Part shown: positions 34,357 to 42,894 of the stretch, one piece after another | Layout of the letters: each line of letters starts with the position of its first letter | Position numbering within the stretch: the stretch's first letter is position 1 | Origin: Limosilactobacillus coleohominis 101-4-CHN | GTDB taxonomy: Bacteria > Bacillota > Bacilli > Lactobacillales > Lactobacillaceae | Direction of reading: 5' to 3' | Assembly (NCBI RefSeq): GCF_000161935.1 | Contig: NZ_GG698803.1 | Span: 268,888-332,887 of the forward strand | Length of the DNA: 64,000 nt | Notes under the pieces: generated by a model | Databases searched by the model: none | Told to the model about the DNA's origin: nothing | What the model saw: only the letters and a program-made list of their open reading frames with translations | Translations under genes and position numbers: made by a program

Positions 34357-35151
34357 ATGCAATTAGGTTTAGATGAGAAGACCGCATTAATTACAGGGTC
34401 TACTAAAGGAATTGGGAGGGCCATCGCGATTGAAATGGCTAAGGAAGGAACGAATGTTATTATTAATGGTCGCCAGTCGAAAGTCGTTAATGATGTTGTG
34501 AATGAATTGAAGGAAAAGTTTCCGGAAACGAATCCACAAGGAGCCGCATTTGACATTTCATTAGCTGATCAACGGCAGGCGATGTTTGAAAAATTTCCTA
34601 AAGTGGACATCCTAGTGAATAATATGGGAATTTTCAAACCAATGGATTACTTTGACATTGATGATGCCACTTGGCAACGATTTATCGATGTGAACTTTAT
34701 GTCTGGTAACGCTTTGGCTAAGTTTTATTTACCAAAGATGTTGAAACAAGACTTTGGACGGATTATCTTCATTGCAAGTGAAGAGGCCATCATGCCATCC
34801 GGCGAAATGCCGCAATATAGTTTGACAAAGACAATGAACCTTTCATTAGCCAAGAGTCTTTCAAAGCTCACCAAGGGAACCCATGTTACGGTTAACACAA
34901 TTATGCCTGGTTCCACGTTAACGGAAGGAGTTCAACAAATGTTGGTTGATATGTATGGCAATACGGATCTTCCGGAAAGCGAATGGGAAAGGGACTTTAT
35001 GAAGCATCACCGTCCGTTGTCACAAATTCAGCGGTTAATTCGTCCGGAAGAGGTTGGTCGTTTCACAGCATTTGTGGCTAGTCCATACTCTAGCTCATTC
35101 TCTGGTGAGGCGCTACGTCTTGATGGTGGATTAGTACCAACGATTTTTTAA
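34357..35151 (+). CDS. SDR family oxidoreductase
   Basis: 264 residues of a classical short-chain dehydrogenase: NAD(P)-binding TGSTKGIGRAIA (14-25), NNMGIF (NNAG variant), catalytic Ser in FIASEEAIMPSGE and YSLTK (Tyr and Lys), plus the C-terminal SGEALRLDGGLVP. Substrate unknown. GTTGAGGAA precedes the ATG. Ends at a strong terminator shared with the Rpn remnant region. Confidence 0.92.
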   Translation: MQLGLDEKTALITGSTKGIGRAIAIEMAKEGTNVIINGRQSKVVNDVVNELKEKFPETNPQGAAFDISLADQRQAMFEKFPKVDILVNNMGIFKPMDYFDIDDATWQRFIDVNFMSGNALAKFYLPKMLKQDFGRIIFIASEEAIMPSGEMPQYSLTKTMNLSLAKSLSKLTKGTHVTVNTIMPGSTLTEGVQQMLVDMYGNTDLPESEWERDFMKHHRPLSQIQRLIRPEEVGRFTAFVASPYSSSFSGEALRLDGGLVPTIF

Positions 35152-35218
35152 CAGATTTAATAAGGGAGACAGAAGTTATAAATTGATTTCATCTTTTTGT
35201 CCTCCTCCGCAAGAGTAT

Positions 35219-35266
35219 AAGGACTCCATAGTTCGGTTTTACCGAGCAATGGAGTCCTTATTTATT
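35219..35266. terminator. Terminator after the SDR gene
   Basis: AAGGACTCCAT (35219-35229) pairs with ATGGAGTCCTT (35249-35259) with an inner CGG/CCG, then ATTTATT. Confidence 0.85.
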
Positions 35267-35326
35267 GTAATGTGCTGTGATTGTAGAGGGTCTTATGGCA
35301 CAGTCCCTGCTAGTACGAAACGGAAA

Positions 35327-35788
35327 TTATTCAAAAAATTTGGTGAGCGCTTCGTCTGATAGATCAAACTGTTTTTGAACCTTTTGCTTAAGTTGATCTT
35401 CCGAAACACCAAGTTGGCGAGTTAAGGCAATCATTTGACGGATTGCTGACTCTTGACCTTTTCGTTGACCTTTTTCTAATCCAAGTTTTAGTCCCCGCTG
35501 TTCACCAATTTTGATACCTTCTTCACGAACGTCTTCATCATGAAACATCATATGTGTCTTGTTATCCATATAACCTTTCCTCCACTTGGTACTTTGATTG
35601 AGCAATGAAATATACTCTTGTAGTTCATCGACATACGGATCATTATTGACATCTTTATTATCGACATAGTGGAGAAAATTTTGCAAGTCCTTTGATACAT
35701 CATTACGTGTTCCCTTTGTGTTTAAAAAGATTGCAGTCCGTCCATCATTCTCGATTAATAAATGGCATCTTTTTAGAATACGTAACAT
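35327..35788 (-). pseudogene. 5'-truncated Rpn family nuclease
   Basis: From about 35746 leftwards the product (DGRTAIFLNTKGTRNDVSKDLQ...) aligns with residue 150 onward of the intact copy at 26394-27182, then to its end (LTKFFE against VAKLFQ). The nuclease core with its catalytic acidic residues, about 140 residues, is absent. The first 14 codons of the open frame (MLRILKRCHLLIEN) are unrelated. It has a longer Gly/Lys/Gln-rich hinge (LKLGLEKGQRKGQE) before the C-terminal helices. Probably not functional as a nuclease. Confidence 0.8.
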
Positions 35789-35825
35789 AATAAACCTATC
35801 TAATATGAAATGTGGGGAGATTAAA

Positions 35826-36023
35826 ATGAGTAAATATCAAAAGCTTTGGAAATACGTCCAGCAAAATCACCCAACTGAGCTTTCTTTTTCTGAAATTGGT
35901 CAGATTGCCGGAGTACCGCTTGATCATTCCTTTTTAAACTATAAAAAAGAGTTGAACGAATACGGCTATCAAGTCGACAAGATCTCTTTGAAGCATCAAG
36001 TAGTCAAATTTAGCCGGTTATAA
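35826..36023 (+). CDS. Small DUF7662-like protein
   Basis: 65 residues from an ATG with GGGGAG upstream; an upstream in-frame ATG would run into the truncated Rpn gene. The pattern MSKYQKLWKYVQ...LSFSEIGQIAGVPLDHSFLNYKKEL resembles DUF7662, a small winged-helix-like domain that in relatives begins SYxPLxxYL and contains LSFxEIExI. Ending IVxxVVKFSRL. Could bind DNA. It is downstream of the Rpn remnant and may have been part of the same mobile insertion. Confidence 0.65.
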   Translation: MSKYQKLWKYVQQNHPTELSFSEIGQIAGVPLDHSFLNYKKELNEYGYQVDKISLKHQVVKFSRL

Positions 36024-36108
36024 TTGGCGGGTGTCTGACGGGTGAGTGTCGTCTACTTTTCGGCTACCGTTTGTTACAATGAAATTGAAATCAAGGGAGG
36101 GGATAAAC

Positions 36109-36615
36109 ATGGTTAACACACAGATTAAAGAATTACGGGTTGCAAAGGGATTATCCCAAGAGCAATTAGCTGAAGCCGCTAAAGTTTCCGTTCGGACAAT
36201 TCAGCGATTAGAAGCCGGTCAAGATGGAAGTATTGAAACCTTAAACCTTGTTGCTGGCGCATTAGGGGTTAGTGTACGGGACTTGTTTGAAGATCCGCAA
36301 GCACAAGCAAATCAAGAACGAATTAGTCGCTCAGATAGTCAGTTACAAGTTCAACTTACGAACCGCTGGCAAGAATTCAAAACGTTTAAGCGGCTTTATG
36401 GCACAATTTATATTATTGTAATGCTGGTCTGGGGCGCTTGCTTTCCGATGATTCATGGTCGCTGGTCTGCAGTTATTGGGATGCTATGGGTTGGTGGCTG
36501 GATGATCATGAACCCTCTTCGCAGGTGGTGGATTGTAAATAAAATTGATCCAAAACTGGATACCAAGTATCCTTTAACGGCGAGTCGAACAGATAAGAAT
36601 CACTCAAGTAAATAA
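36109..36615 (+). CDS. XRE-family regulator with C-terminal two-TM domain
   Basis: 168 residues from an ATG at 36109 with AAGGGAGGGG upstream. The N-terminal helix-turn-helix (IKELRVAKGLSQEQLAEAAKVSVRTIQRLEAGQDG) is followed by LVAGALGVSVRDLFED, a linker, and two membrane helices (LYGTIYIIVMLVWGACFPM and AVIGMLWVGGWMIM). The membrane part resembles the 2TM domain of bacterial regulators, which suggests a membrane-bound transcription factor. No partner gene is evident. Confidence 0.85.
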   Translation: MVNTQIKELRVAKGLSQEQLAEAAKVSVRTIQRLEAGQDGSIETLNLVAGALGVSVRDLFEDPQAQANQERISRSDSQLQVQLTNRWQEFKTFKRLYGTIYIIVMLVWGACFPMIHGRWSAVIGMLWVGGWMIMNPLRRWWIVNKIDPKLDTKYPLTASRTDKNHSSK

Positions 36616-36620
36616 GTAAG

Positions 36621-36656
36621 GCGAGTTCAAAGCGAGAATGTTTGAACTCGCTGTTT
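36621..36656 (+). terminator. Terminator after the XRE-2TM gene
   Basis: GCGAGTTCAAA (36621-36631) pairs perfectly with TTTGAACTCGC (36641-36651), then TGTTTT. Confidence 0.85.
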
Positions 36657-36719
36657 TGCGTTTTAACATCTTTAAATCTATTATGGTATTAATTAATTTA
36701 GGTGAAGCTGGTGAAAGCA

Positions 36720-37310
36720 ATGACAACTAATCAATTTCAAAAGATCTTTCACGAAATCGAGGTCAGTCCTGAGAATAAGCAATTTACGGAACAAGGGATT
36801 CAGCCACTTTACTATGCAGGCAAACAGGTAAGAATCAATATTATTGCCCAAGCGCCAGGACAACGGGCACAGGCGCAACGAATGTTTTGGAATGACCGGA
36901 GTGGGCAGCGCTTGCGTGAGTGGTTGGGGGTCAGCTGGGATGAATTTTATCATTCCGGAAAGATTGGCATTATGCCAATGGATTTTTATTTCCCGGGAAA
37001 TGGTCCGCATGGTGATTTACCGCCTCGGCCAAATTTCGCCCAGCAGTGGCATCCGCAGTTACTAAAATTAATGCCTAATATCAAACTAACCATTCTAGTT
37101 GGCGCCTATGCTACCCACGCTTACCTTGATATTCAGAAATCCGTCAACTTAACGACGATTGTTCGTCATTATCAGAAATTCTTACCTAATTATTTTCCAA
37201 TTGTGCATCCGTCACCCCGGAACCAAATTTGGATGGCTAAGAATCCGTGGTTCACGGATGAAGTATTACCAGATTTACAAAAACGGGTACGACAAATTAT
37301 GGATGAGTGA
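36720..37310 (+). CDS. Uracil-DNA glycosylase family protein
   Basis: About 196 residues. Motif INIIAQAPGQRAQAQRMFWND near 36-56 corresponds to the GExPG...E motif of family 4/5-like glycosylases, FYHSGKIGIMPMDFYFPG follows, and the C-terminal PIVHPSPRNQIW matches HPSPRN. It would excise uracil from DNA. The start is uncertain: GTG codons at 36702 and 36711 are also possible; ATG at 36720 is preceded by GGTGAA. Its TGA overlaps the start region of the next repair gene, and the two form a DNA repair operon. Confidence 0.85.
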   Translation: MTTNQFQKIFHEIEVSPENKQFTEQGIQPLYYAGKQVRINIIAQAPGQRAQAQRMFWNDRSGQRLREWLGVSWDEFYHSGKIGIMPMDFYFPGNGPHGDLPPRPNFAQQWHPQLLKLMPNIKLTILVGAYATHAYLDIQKSVNLTTIVRHYQKFLPNYFPIVHPSPRNQIWMAKNPWFTDEVLPDLQKRVRQIMDE

Positions 37311-37318
37311 GGTGCTTT

Positions 37319-37627
37319 ATGACCAAAATTGATGATCAATTTATGCGTGATGTTTTAAATGTTGTGGATATTATTCCACTAGGTCGGGTAGCTACTTATG
37401 GACAGATTGCCCGTCTGATCGGGCGGCCACGAAATGCGCGTTTAGTCGGGAAGGCTCTTAGTAAAGCTGGTGGTTATGGTAAGCACCCCTGCCACCGGGT
37501 GGTCACTGCTAATGGCCGACTTGTTCCAGGATGGATTGACCAACGACCAATGTTAGTGGCAGAGAACATTCCATTTCGGGATGAAAATCATGTTGATATT
37601 AAACGCTGTTTATGGCAGGGCATGTAA
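37319..37627 (+). CDS. MGMT family methylated-DNA alkyltransferase
   Basis: 102 residues from the ATG at 37319 with GAGGTG upstream. It consists of the C-terminal DNA-binding domain of the family: VDIIPLGRVATYGQIARLIGRPRNARLVGKALSKAGG and the active-site motif GKHPCHRVV, which retains the alkyl-accepting Cys, unlike ATL proteins with Trp at that position. The N-terminal domain of Ada/Ogt is absent, as is normal in this short class. It would remove O6-alkyl groups from guanine. Follows the glycosylase gene by 8 bases. Confidence 0.9.
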   Translation: MTKIDDQFMRDVLNVVDIIPLGRVATYGQIARLIGRPRNARLVGKALSKAGGYGKHPCHRVVTANGRLVPGWIDQRPMLVAENIPFRDENHVDIKRCLWQGM

Positions 37628-37681
37628 CTGACTTAAGCATTCTTCCTGAATTCTTTGATGGAAAAGAGTACAATATAGGTG

Positions 37682-37696
37682 TAGAAAACGTTTACA
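37682..37696. promoter_or_regulatory. Candidate CcpA cre site
   Basis: TAGAAAACGTTTACA fits the WTGNAANCGNWNNCW consensus with one mismatch at the second position. It lies just after a TACAAT -10 box (37669-37674) and upstream of the hydrolase gene fragment, so it could repress that promoter. Confidence 0.45.
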
Positions 37697-37719
37697 AAGA
37701 TTAACTGGAGGGGATCATT

Positions 37720-38196
37720 ATGTTAGCTGCACAAACACGTTTTGTAACATTACCGAATGGTCAACACCTGTGGACACGGCGAATTGGCCATAGTCCACGA
37801 AAGCTGATGCTCGTCCACCAAAGTCCAGAGATGCCATGGAATTACCTCCGGGTATTTTCTGATTTTGCTCGACAAAATGATGTCGAAATTATCATGGTAG
37901 AATTAACTGGTTCGTACCTCTCAGATCAAAATGAAATGGCCAGTCTTCCGGCACGGGTTGCGGAGATTCAATCAGCAGTCGCTGCATACCAATTAGACCA
38001 GTTTGTAATTCATGGAATTGGTGATGCAACGACGATAACTCGTCAATACGTTCAAGATCATCCGCGGGTGCATCGTCTAATTACCACTTCCAATGATTCT
38101 GCCAAGGTACGGGCTACAGAGATTTTAGGAGATTTTGCTAATCCGGACTATCTTAATTTAATCCGTACACAAATGCGTGCAATGGTAGTGGCCTAG
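37720..38196 (+). CDS. Truncated alpha/beta hydrolase (proline iminopeptidase-like)
   Basis: 158 residues. The N-terminus VTLPNGQHLWTRRIGHSPRKLMLVHQSPEMPWNYLRVF resembles proline iminopeptidase (PepI) of lactobacilli, with HQSPEM in the place of HGGPG. The nucleophile elbow that should read GHSWGG is VIHGIGDATT here, so the catalytic Ser is missing, and the protein ends after about half of the usual 290 residues (cap domain and catalytic Asp/His missing). Good SD (CTGGAGGGG). It is probably a degraded or repurposed gene that still has a promoter. Confidence 0.65.
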   Translation: MLAAQTRFVTLPNGQHLWTRRIGHSPRKLMLVHQSPEMPWNYLRVFSDFARQNDVEIIMVELTGSYLSDQNEMASLPARVAEIQSAVAAYQLDQFVIHGIGDATTITRQYVQDHPRVHRLITTSNDSAKVRATEILGDFANPDYLNLIRTQMRAMVVA

Positions 38197-38237
38197 TCAT
38201 ACCAAAATATTTCCGGGGAAATGAGTGATATAAATAG

Positions 38238-38759
38238 ATGACAATTCGACTAGCTACGACTGCAGATCTATCGGCCTTATGTGATTTTTATCTACAGATT
38301 TGTCTGCAGCAACAGAATGATGAATATTCACCTCGCTGGAAGTGGGGTGATTACCCGAGCAAAGAATACCTCAGCGCTAAATTAGATGATGCGCAAGTTA
38401 TCATCAATGTGATTAACGAGAAAATCGCAGCAGCGGGGGTTCTTTCGATCGGTGAAGATCCCAATTACCGAGTGGTTCCATGGCAGCATCATTTCTTAGA
38501 TAGTGAAGTGGCAATTCTGCACTTATTTGCGGTTGGCAAAGCATACCGTGGTCAAGGAATTGCGCAGCAAACCCTTCAGGGGATTTTTAATCAAGCACGG
38601 CAGAATGGTCAACGCGTGATTCACATTGATGTAGTTGAGCATAATCTGCCTGCTGAAAAGGCCTATTTAAAGGCTGGTTTTAAATTTAATAACGAGCAGA
38701 TTCTGGATTACGATGATCTTGGGCCGACTCCTGCCAAGCTTTTTGAGTATTTACTTTAA
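38238..38759 (+). CDS. GNAT family N-acetyltransferase
   Basis: 173 residues with the GNAT core: MTIRLATTADLSALCDFY at the N-terminus, LHLFAVGKAYRGQGIAQQTLQGIF, where the R-G-x-G-I acetyl-CoA loop is visible, and VIHIDVVEHNLPAEKAYLKAGFKF. Substrate unknown. SD is weak (GGGGAAATGAG, 16 bases from the ATG). Ends at a terminator. Confidence 0.9.
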   Translation: MTIRLATTADLSALCDFYLQICLQQQNDEYSPRWKWGDYPSKEYLSAKLDDAQVIINVINEKIAAAGVLSIGEDPNYRVVPWQHHFLDSEVAILHLFAVGKAYRGQGIAQQTLQGIFNQARQNGQRVIHIDVVEHNLPAEKAYLKAGFKFNNEQILDYDDLGPTPAKLFEYLL

Positions 38760-38770
38760 ATGAGGCGCCA

Positions 38771-38801
38771 AACTTCATGTTTTTTGACATGAAGTTTTTT
38801 T
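38771..38801 (+). terminator. Terminator after the GNAT gene
   Basis: AACTTCATG (38771-38779) pairs with CATGAAGTT (38788-38796), followed by TTTTTT. Confidence 0.85.
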
Positions 38802-38882
38802 CGTAAAAAGCTATCTTATTTACTAACATTTGTGGTATGTTAGCACTGTACTTAAATTTTAAGAAGGATTTAAAGATTACAA

Positions 38883-39719
38883 ATGAAACTTAAAAAATAC
38901 TTGTTCTTAATGGTGGCCGTTTTGGTCGCCTTTGTTGCTTGTGGAGTGAATGCGCAGGCAGCGACCTACGCTGGTGGAACGCCGACTGTCTTTGTACATG
39001 GTTTGCAAGGAAATCATGGTTCCACTGATACGATGATTCAGGATTTGAGCCGTCGGTATCCCGGTACTAAAAAGGTTATGACAATTAATGTTAAACCCAA
39101 CGGTGAGTTATCGACATCCGGGAACTTCCAGAAGGTCAAACATCCGCTCGTTCAAGTCAACTTTCTTAATAATTCCGCTAGTACTACGACGAACGCGCAT
39201 TGGCTAAATAAGGCGTTGACCTACCTATATGAAAAACAGGGGGTTCAAAAGATTAATATCGTGGCGCATTCTGCAGGAAATGTTGCGGTGTACCAAGCTT
39301 TGGCAGCGCAGACCAGTCATACGCCAACTACCCAAAAGTTTGTAATTTTGGCGGGGCCGTTTGATGGTGTTCTGTCATTGAACGATGAAGCTAATAAGAA
39401 TAAGGTAAATGCTAAAAATCATTACAAGCCAAGTATTATGTATCCGGCGAATAGTTATTACCCAAGTTACCAGCAATTGCTTCAGTTGAGTACCAGTTTT
39501 CCGAAGCAAGTGAAAGTGTTAAACATTTACGGAAACTTAGGTGATGGTTCAAATTCTGACAGTCTAGTAACGAATGCGTCTTCGTTATCCGTTAACTACT
39601 TACTTCGTCACCAAAAGACGCCAGTTAAAAATAAGTGTTTCAAGAATGCAAAGGCTACTCATTCGGGATTGCATAAGAGTAAAACCGTTGATAATTGGAT
39701 TGCTAATTTTTTGTGGTAA
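38883..39719 (+). CDS. Secreted DUF915 alpha/beta hydrolase
   Basis: 278 residues. Signal peptide MKLKKYLFLMVAVLVAFVACG with cleavage near AQA-A27. Mature part shows PTVFVHGLQGNHGSTDTMIQDL (oxyanion-hole strand), the nucleophile elbow NIVAHSAGNVAVYQ with Ser near 129, and NAKATHSGLHKS with the catalytic His. DUF915 proteins in Lactobacillus are cell-surface hydrolases of lipase type. It is a single gene with AAGAAGGATTT as SD. A VACG lipobox is weakly possible, but AQA-A fits better. Confidence 0.87.
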   Translation: MKLKKYLFLMVAVLVAFVACGVNAQAATYAGGTPTVFVHGLQGNHGSTDTMIQDLSRRYPGTKKVMTINVKPNGELSTSGNFQKVKHPLVQVNFLNNSASTTTNAHWLNKALTYLYEKQGVQKINIVAHSAGNVAVYQALAAQTSHTPTTQKFVILAGPFDGVLSLNDEANKNKVNAKNHYKPSIMYPANSYYPSYQQLLQLSTSFPKQVKVLNIYGNLGDGSNSDSLVTNASSLSVNYLLRHQKTPVKNKCFKNAKATHSGLHKSKTVDNWIANFLW

Positions 39720-39769
39720 TTGCCACGATTAAAAGATAAAAGAAAAAGAATTAGATGAAGGTGAAGGTA

Positions 39770-41266
39770 ATGGATAAGCAAGAGTTAGAAACCGCCTTTC
39801 ACGAACCAGCGTTTCGTGATTTGCTATTTGAAGGTAAGTTTGGGATGCGGACGGAAATGCACCGGATTCTCACCAATGGTCGAACCAGCACGTTCCCTTA
39901 TCCAAAGGAACTCGGGGATCGGGATTGTAATCCGTACTTAACAAGTGGTTATTCTGATAACTTAATGGAATTCAACGCGATTATTGTCCGGAGCGCCAAA
40001 GCGGCGGTTCGACAACTAGAAATTTTGGAACAAATCGTGGATGGTGACTTGCACGAAACGGAACGGCTTTGGCCGCTTAGCCTTGCACCGACGCCCGTTT
40101 ATCTCCATGACTTGGATCGATTGAGTGATTCTTGTACAAAGAAGAGTACTCGTGACCGCTGCCGTCGGATGACCGAAAAGTATGGTGTCAAACGGGCTCT
40201 AATGGGTGGAGTCCACGTTGGTTATAGTTTGGATGAAGAGCTAATTGCTAAGCTGTATGAAAAGTTTGGTCAATTCGAATTTGATTCCGAAGCCGACTTC
40301 CGTAACTACCTCTACTTTAAACTGGGCCTTGGCTATTACGCTCTTCAATGGTTGTTCACCTACTTGTTTGGTGCTAGCCCAGTGCCACCAAAGGCTCAAG
40401 ATATCATCGCACCAGGACTAGATCACCAAGTGCGGAGCTTCCGCAATGGTCCCGATGGATTCCATAATCTGCCAGGTGAACAAGTGGAATATGGTTCTTT
40501 TAACGAGTACGTTTCATCATATTCCCGGTTGCTGGAAAACGGCACCTACATGGATAGTGGTGATTTCTGTGGTCCGGTTGCTTTCCATGGGAAGACCAAC
40601 GACGTTCGGAAACTACCACAAGAAGGGGTGCAATTCATTAGTTTGCGGATGTTTGATCTAGATCCATTCTCCCGGGCTGGAATTAGTGAAGACACCTTGA
40701 ACTTTATTGAATTAGTAATGGTTTATCACTTAGTAAAGCCCGTTGGCGAATACACTCCAGAAGAGATTGCGGACGCGCGGGAACGGAACTTCGCAGTGGC
40801 GATGCAGGATCCAACGGAACAATTTGATTGGACTAAACAAGAGGCGACAGAGTTTACCGATAAGTTAGCGGCGTTTTGTGATGAGTATGATGCCCCAAAG
40901 CGGTATCGGTTAGCTTTGAAGTTTGTGCAACGCCGGATTGAAGATCCCAGCCTGACAATTTGTGGTCAAATGGTTAGCAAGATTGACGATGGCAAGTTGC
41001 TTTCATTTGGTTTAAAGTTAGCAAATGACCGCTTCTCCCAACTGGTTCAATCTGGTAAACCATTAACGGTAATTTCTGAAGGGAGTTCAGTCTCCGTTCA
41101 GCGCTTAGTGCGGGTGGCAATTACCTTGGGAATCCAAGTTTGGTTTAATGATGAAGTTGAATTTGAATATGGTGATCATGTTGAAAAACTTGATCCAGAA
41201 TTGGAAATTGAAATGCCAGAGGGCCCAGAAGCCTATCTTCGTAACCTGTTTCCAGAAATTCAGTAA
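39770..41266 (+). CDS. gshA: Glutamate-cysteine ligase
   Basis: 498 residues from an ATG at 39770 with AAGGTGAAGGT upstream; a second ATG 15 bases earlier lacks an SD. It joins glutamate and cysteine to gamma-glutamylcysteine, the first step to glutathione or kokumi peptides. Seen are FEGKFGMRTEMHRIL (ATP/glutamate site with Glu), STFPYPKELGDRDCNPYLTSGYSDNLMEF (binding loop with the family NPYI-type motif) and LSLAPTP. The glutathione synthetase domain of GshF is absent: GshF is about 750 residues, this one about 500. Lactobacilli of the reuteri group carry this stand-alone type. Confidence 0.87.
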   Translation: MDKQELETAFHEPAFRDLLFEGKFGMRTEMHRILTNGRTSTFPYPKELGDRDCNPYLTSGYSDNLMEFNAIIVRSAKAAVRQLEILEQIVDGDLHETERLWPLSLAPTPVYLHDLDRLSDSCTKKSTRDRCRRMTEKYGVKRALMGGVHVGYSLDEELIAKLYEKFGQFEFDSEADFRNYLYFKLGLGYYALQWLFTYLFGASPVPPKAQDIIAPGLDHQVRSFRNGPDGFHNLPGEQVEYGSFNEYVSSYSRLLENGTYMDSGDFCGPVAFHGKTNDVRKLPQEGVQFISLRMFDLDPFSRAGISEDTLNFIELVMVYHLVKPVGEYTPEEIADARERNFAVAMQDPTEQFDWTKQEATEFTDKLAAFCDEYDAPKRYRLALKFVQRRIEDPSLTICGQMVSKIDDGKLLSFGLKLANDRFSQLVQSGKPLTVISEGSSVSVQRLVRVAITLGIQVWFNDEVEFEYGDHVEKLDPELEIEMPEGPEAYLRNLFPEIQ

Positions 41267-41272
41267 TTGAAG

Positions 41273-41310
41273 AGGCGGTGGGCCAATAGAACTGGCCACA
41301 CCGCCTTTTA
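41273..41310 (+). terminator. Terminator after gshA
   Basis: AGGCGGTG (41273-41280) pairs with CACCGCCT (41299-41306), with inner GGCCA/TGGCC, then TTTTA. Confidence 0.85.
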
Positions 41311-41327
41311 TACGAGGGGATATATTA

Positions 41328-42236
41328 ATGCGTGAAATTGTAATTATTGGAGTTGGTCAAGTTGGTAGTGCATTGGCAGCGCAATTGTTGGCTACCCACC
41401 AAGTTGATCGTTTAACATTGCTGGATGAGAATGACGAACGGGTGGTGGGCCTTCAAAACGACCTTCAAGCCGGGTGGCCGACCGCCGAAATCAAGACCCA
41501 GGACTGGTCGAGTCTGCACACTGCGGATGTGATTATCACAGCGTTTGGTAACCAACAGCAACTACAGGAGAATCGTTTTGGTGAATTAACGGTGAATGCC
41601 CGGGCGGTTCATCAAATGGCAAAGCAGGTGCGTGAGGCCGATCCACAAGGAATTGTTCTTAACCTAGCCAATCCCAATGAAGCGCTAACCGCGCTGATTC
41701 AACAGGAATGGCTGCTTGCGCCTAAACAAGTCATCGGGTTGGGAACGGTGGTTGATACCGCACGGTTAAAGTTAGCCATTCAAAATGCTAGCCAACAGAA
41801 TGTGCACTCAATTGAAGGTTACGTATACGGCCAACACGATGGTAATTTGGTGACGGCCTGGTCAACGGTTCGGGTTAATGGCCAAACTATTGATCAGCCG
41901 ATTTATGGAAAAAAGCTGGATGATCATGAACTGACGGTTCAGGCTAAGTTAAATGGTTTCTATGCACTCCGCGGGTTAGGGAGCGACTGGAACGCCGTGG
42001 TAGCTTGGACATTGCGGGTTCTGCAAGCCATTTTCACGAATAGTAACGCAACGTTTTCCCTAGCGGTCAATCAGCCCCAGTTTGATGGGTATGTAAGTTA
42101 TCCAGTTCAACTTAATCGTCAGGGAGTTGGTAACTACGTGTTACTACCCCTGTACCCACTGGAAACTGAGCAAATAAAAGTCGCTGCTAACGCGATTCAA
42201 CAGCAGTTAGCAGCGATGCAGAATGTTTTAAATTAG
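41328..42236 (+). CDS. L-2-hydroxyacid dehydrogenase (lactate dehydrogenase superfamily)
   Basis: 302 residues. IVIIGVGQVGSALAAQLL is the NAD-binding Rossmann loop, LNLANPNEALT, GLGTVVDTARLKLAI (GTxLDxAR) and VYGQHDGN with the catalytic His follow. This set fits the L-2-hydroxyisocaproate dehydrogenase group more than classical L-LDH, where GEHGDS replaces GQHDGN. It reduces branched 2-oxo acids with NADH. Its stop lies next to the convergent LOG gene, sharing a 4-base overlap. Confidence 0.85.
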   Translation: MREIVIIGVGQVGSALAAQLLATHQVDRLTLLDENDERVVGLQNDLQAGWPTAEIKTQDWSSLHTADVIITAFGNQQQLQENRFGELTVNARAVHQMAKQVREADPQGIVLNLANPNEALTALIQQEWLLAPKQVIGLGTVVDTARLKLAIQNASQQNVHSIEGYVYGQHDGNLVTAWSTVRVNGQTIDQPIYGKKLDDHELTVQAKLNGFYALRGLGSDWNAVVAWTLRVLQAIFTNSNATFSLAVNQPQFDGYVSYPVQLNRQGVGNYVLLPLYPLETEQIKVAANAIQQQLAAMQNVLN

Positions 42237-42802
42237 TGATATTGGCGGTAAGTTGGTGCTTGATAATGGTTCATGAAGTCCAGCATCTCGCCGAATGAAT
42301 CGGTAAAACAAACGGCGTCTAGATATTCTTTTTCAAGAAATCCTTCTCGATTCATGACGACGAATTGTTCGTACATTTGATCATAAAAGTGGTTGTAATT
42401 GAAGAAGGCAACGGGTTTTGCATTATCACCAACTCCGGTCCATGAAGCAGCTTGGATAACTTCTTCAGCCGTCCCTAAACCACCAGGGAGGGCTACTAAC
42501 CCGTCCGCCATGTCCATCATTGTTTCCTTTCGCAAGTCCATGTTGGCGGTGACTTTCAGATCAGTGAGGCGGGATAAACTGGTGTTACGGGAATAGAGTT
42601 CTTCAGTAATGACTCCATAGGCGTGACCGCCGTTATCCAAAACGTGGTTTGCAACGGTGCCCATTAAACCAAACCGACCACCACCATACACGAGTTCGAT
42701 GTGGTTTTTCACCATGGCGTCACCAAAAGCGGCTGCCATATCAATATATTCTTGGTTGCAACCGGGACGGGCACCACAGTACACTGCAAGTTTTTTAATC
42801 AT
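42233..42802 (-). CDS. LOG family protein (TIGR00730)
   Basis: 189 residues with the family signatures YGGGRFGLMGTVANHVL (40-56 region) and ALPGGLGTAEEVIQAASW, where PGGxGTxxE binds the nucleotide phosphate. LOG proteins hydrolyse nucleoside 5'-monophosphates, cytokinin-type in plants; in bacteria the physiological role is unclear. SD is ATTTGGGGAT. It faces the hydroxyacid dehydrogenase gene. Confidence 0.92.
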   Translation of the reverse strand: MIKKLAVYCGARPGCNQEYIDMAAAFGDAMVKNHIELVYGGGRFGLMGTVANHVLDNGGHAYGVITEELYSRNTSLSRLTDLKVTANMDLRKETMMDMADGLVALPGGLGTAEEVIQAASWTGVGDNAKPVAFFNYNHFYDQMYEQFVVMNREGFLEKEYLDAVCFTDSFGEMLDFMNHYQAPTYRQYH

Positions 42803-42865
42803 GATTTCATCCCCAAATTTAGATTAATACCTGTATTTTAACATTGAACCACCAATCTAAGTAGC

Positions 42866-42894
42866 AAAAAAGCATGAGCCAAATCAACTCATGC
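42866..42894 (-). terminator. Terminator after the DUF4828 gene
   Basis: GCATGAG (42872-42878) pairs with CTCATGC (42888-42894). The A run at 42866-42870 is the T run on the minus strand. Overlaps the stop of the DUF4828 gene. Confidence 0.75.

Noticed and set aside
37319-37627. ATL protein (alkyltransferase-like, no catalytic Cys)
   Set aside because: The motif reads PCHRV with Cys present, not PWHRV.
39770-41266. Bifunctional GshF
   Set aside because: The protein ends at about 500 residues and lacks the ATP-grasp glutathione synthetase domain.
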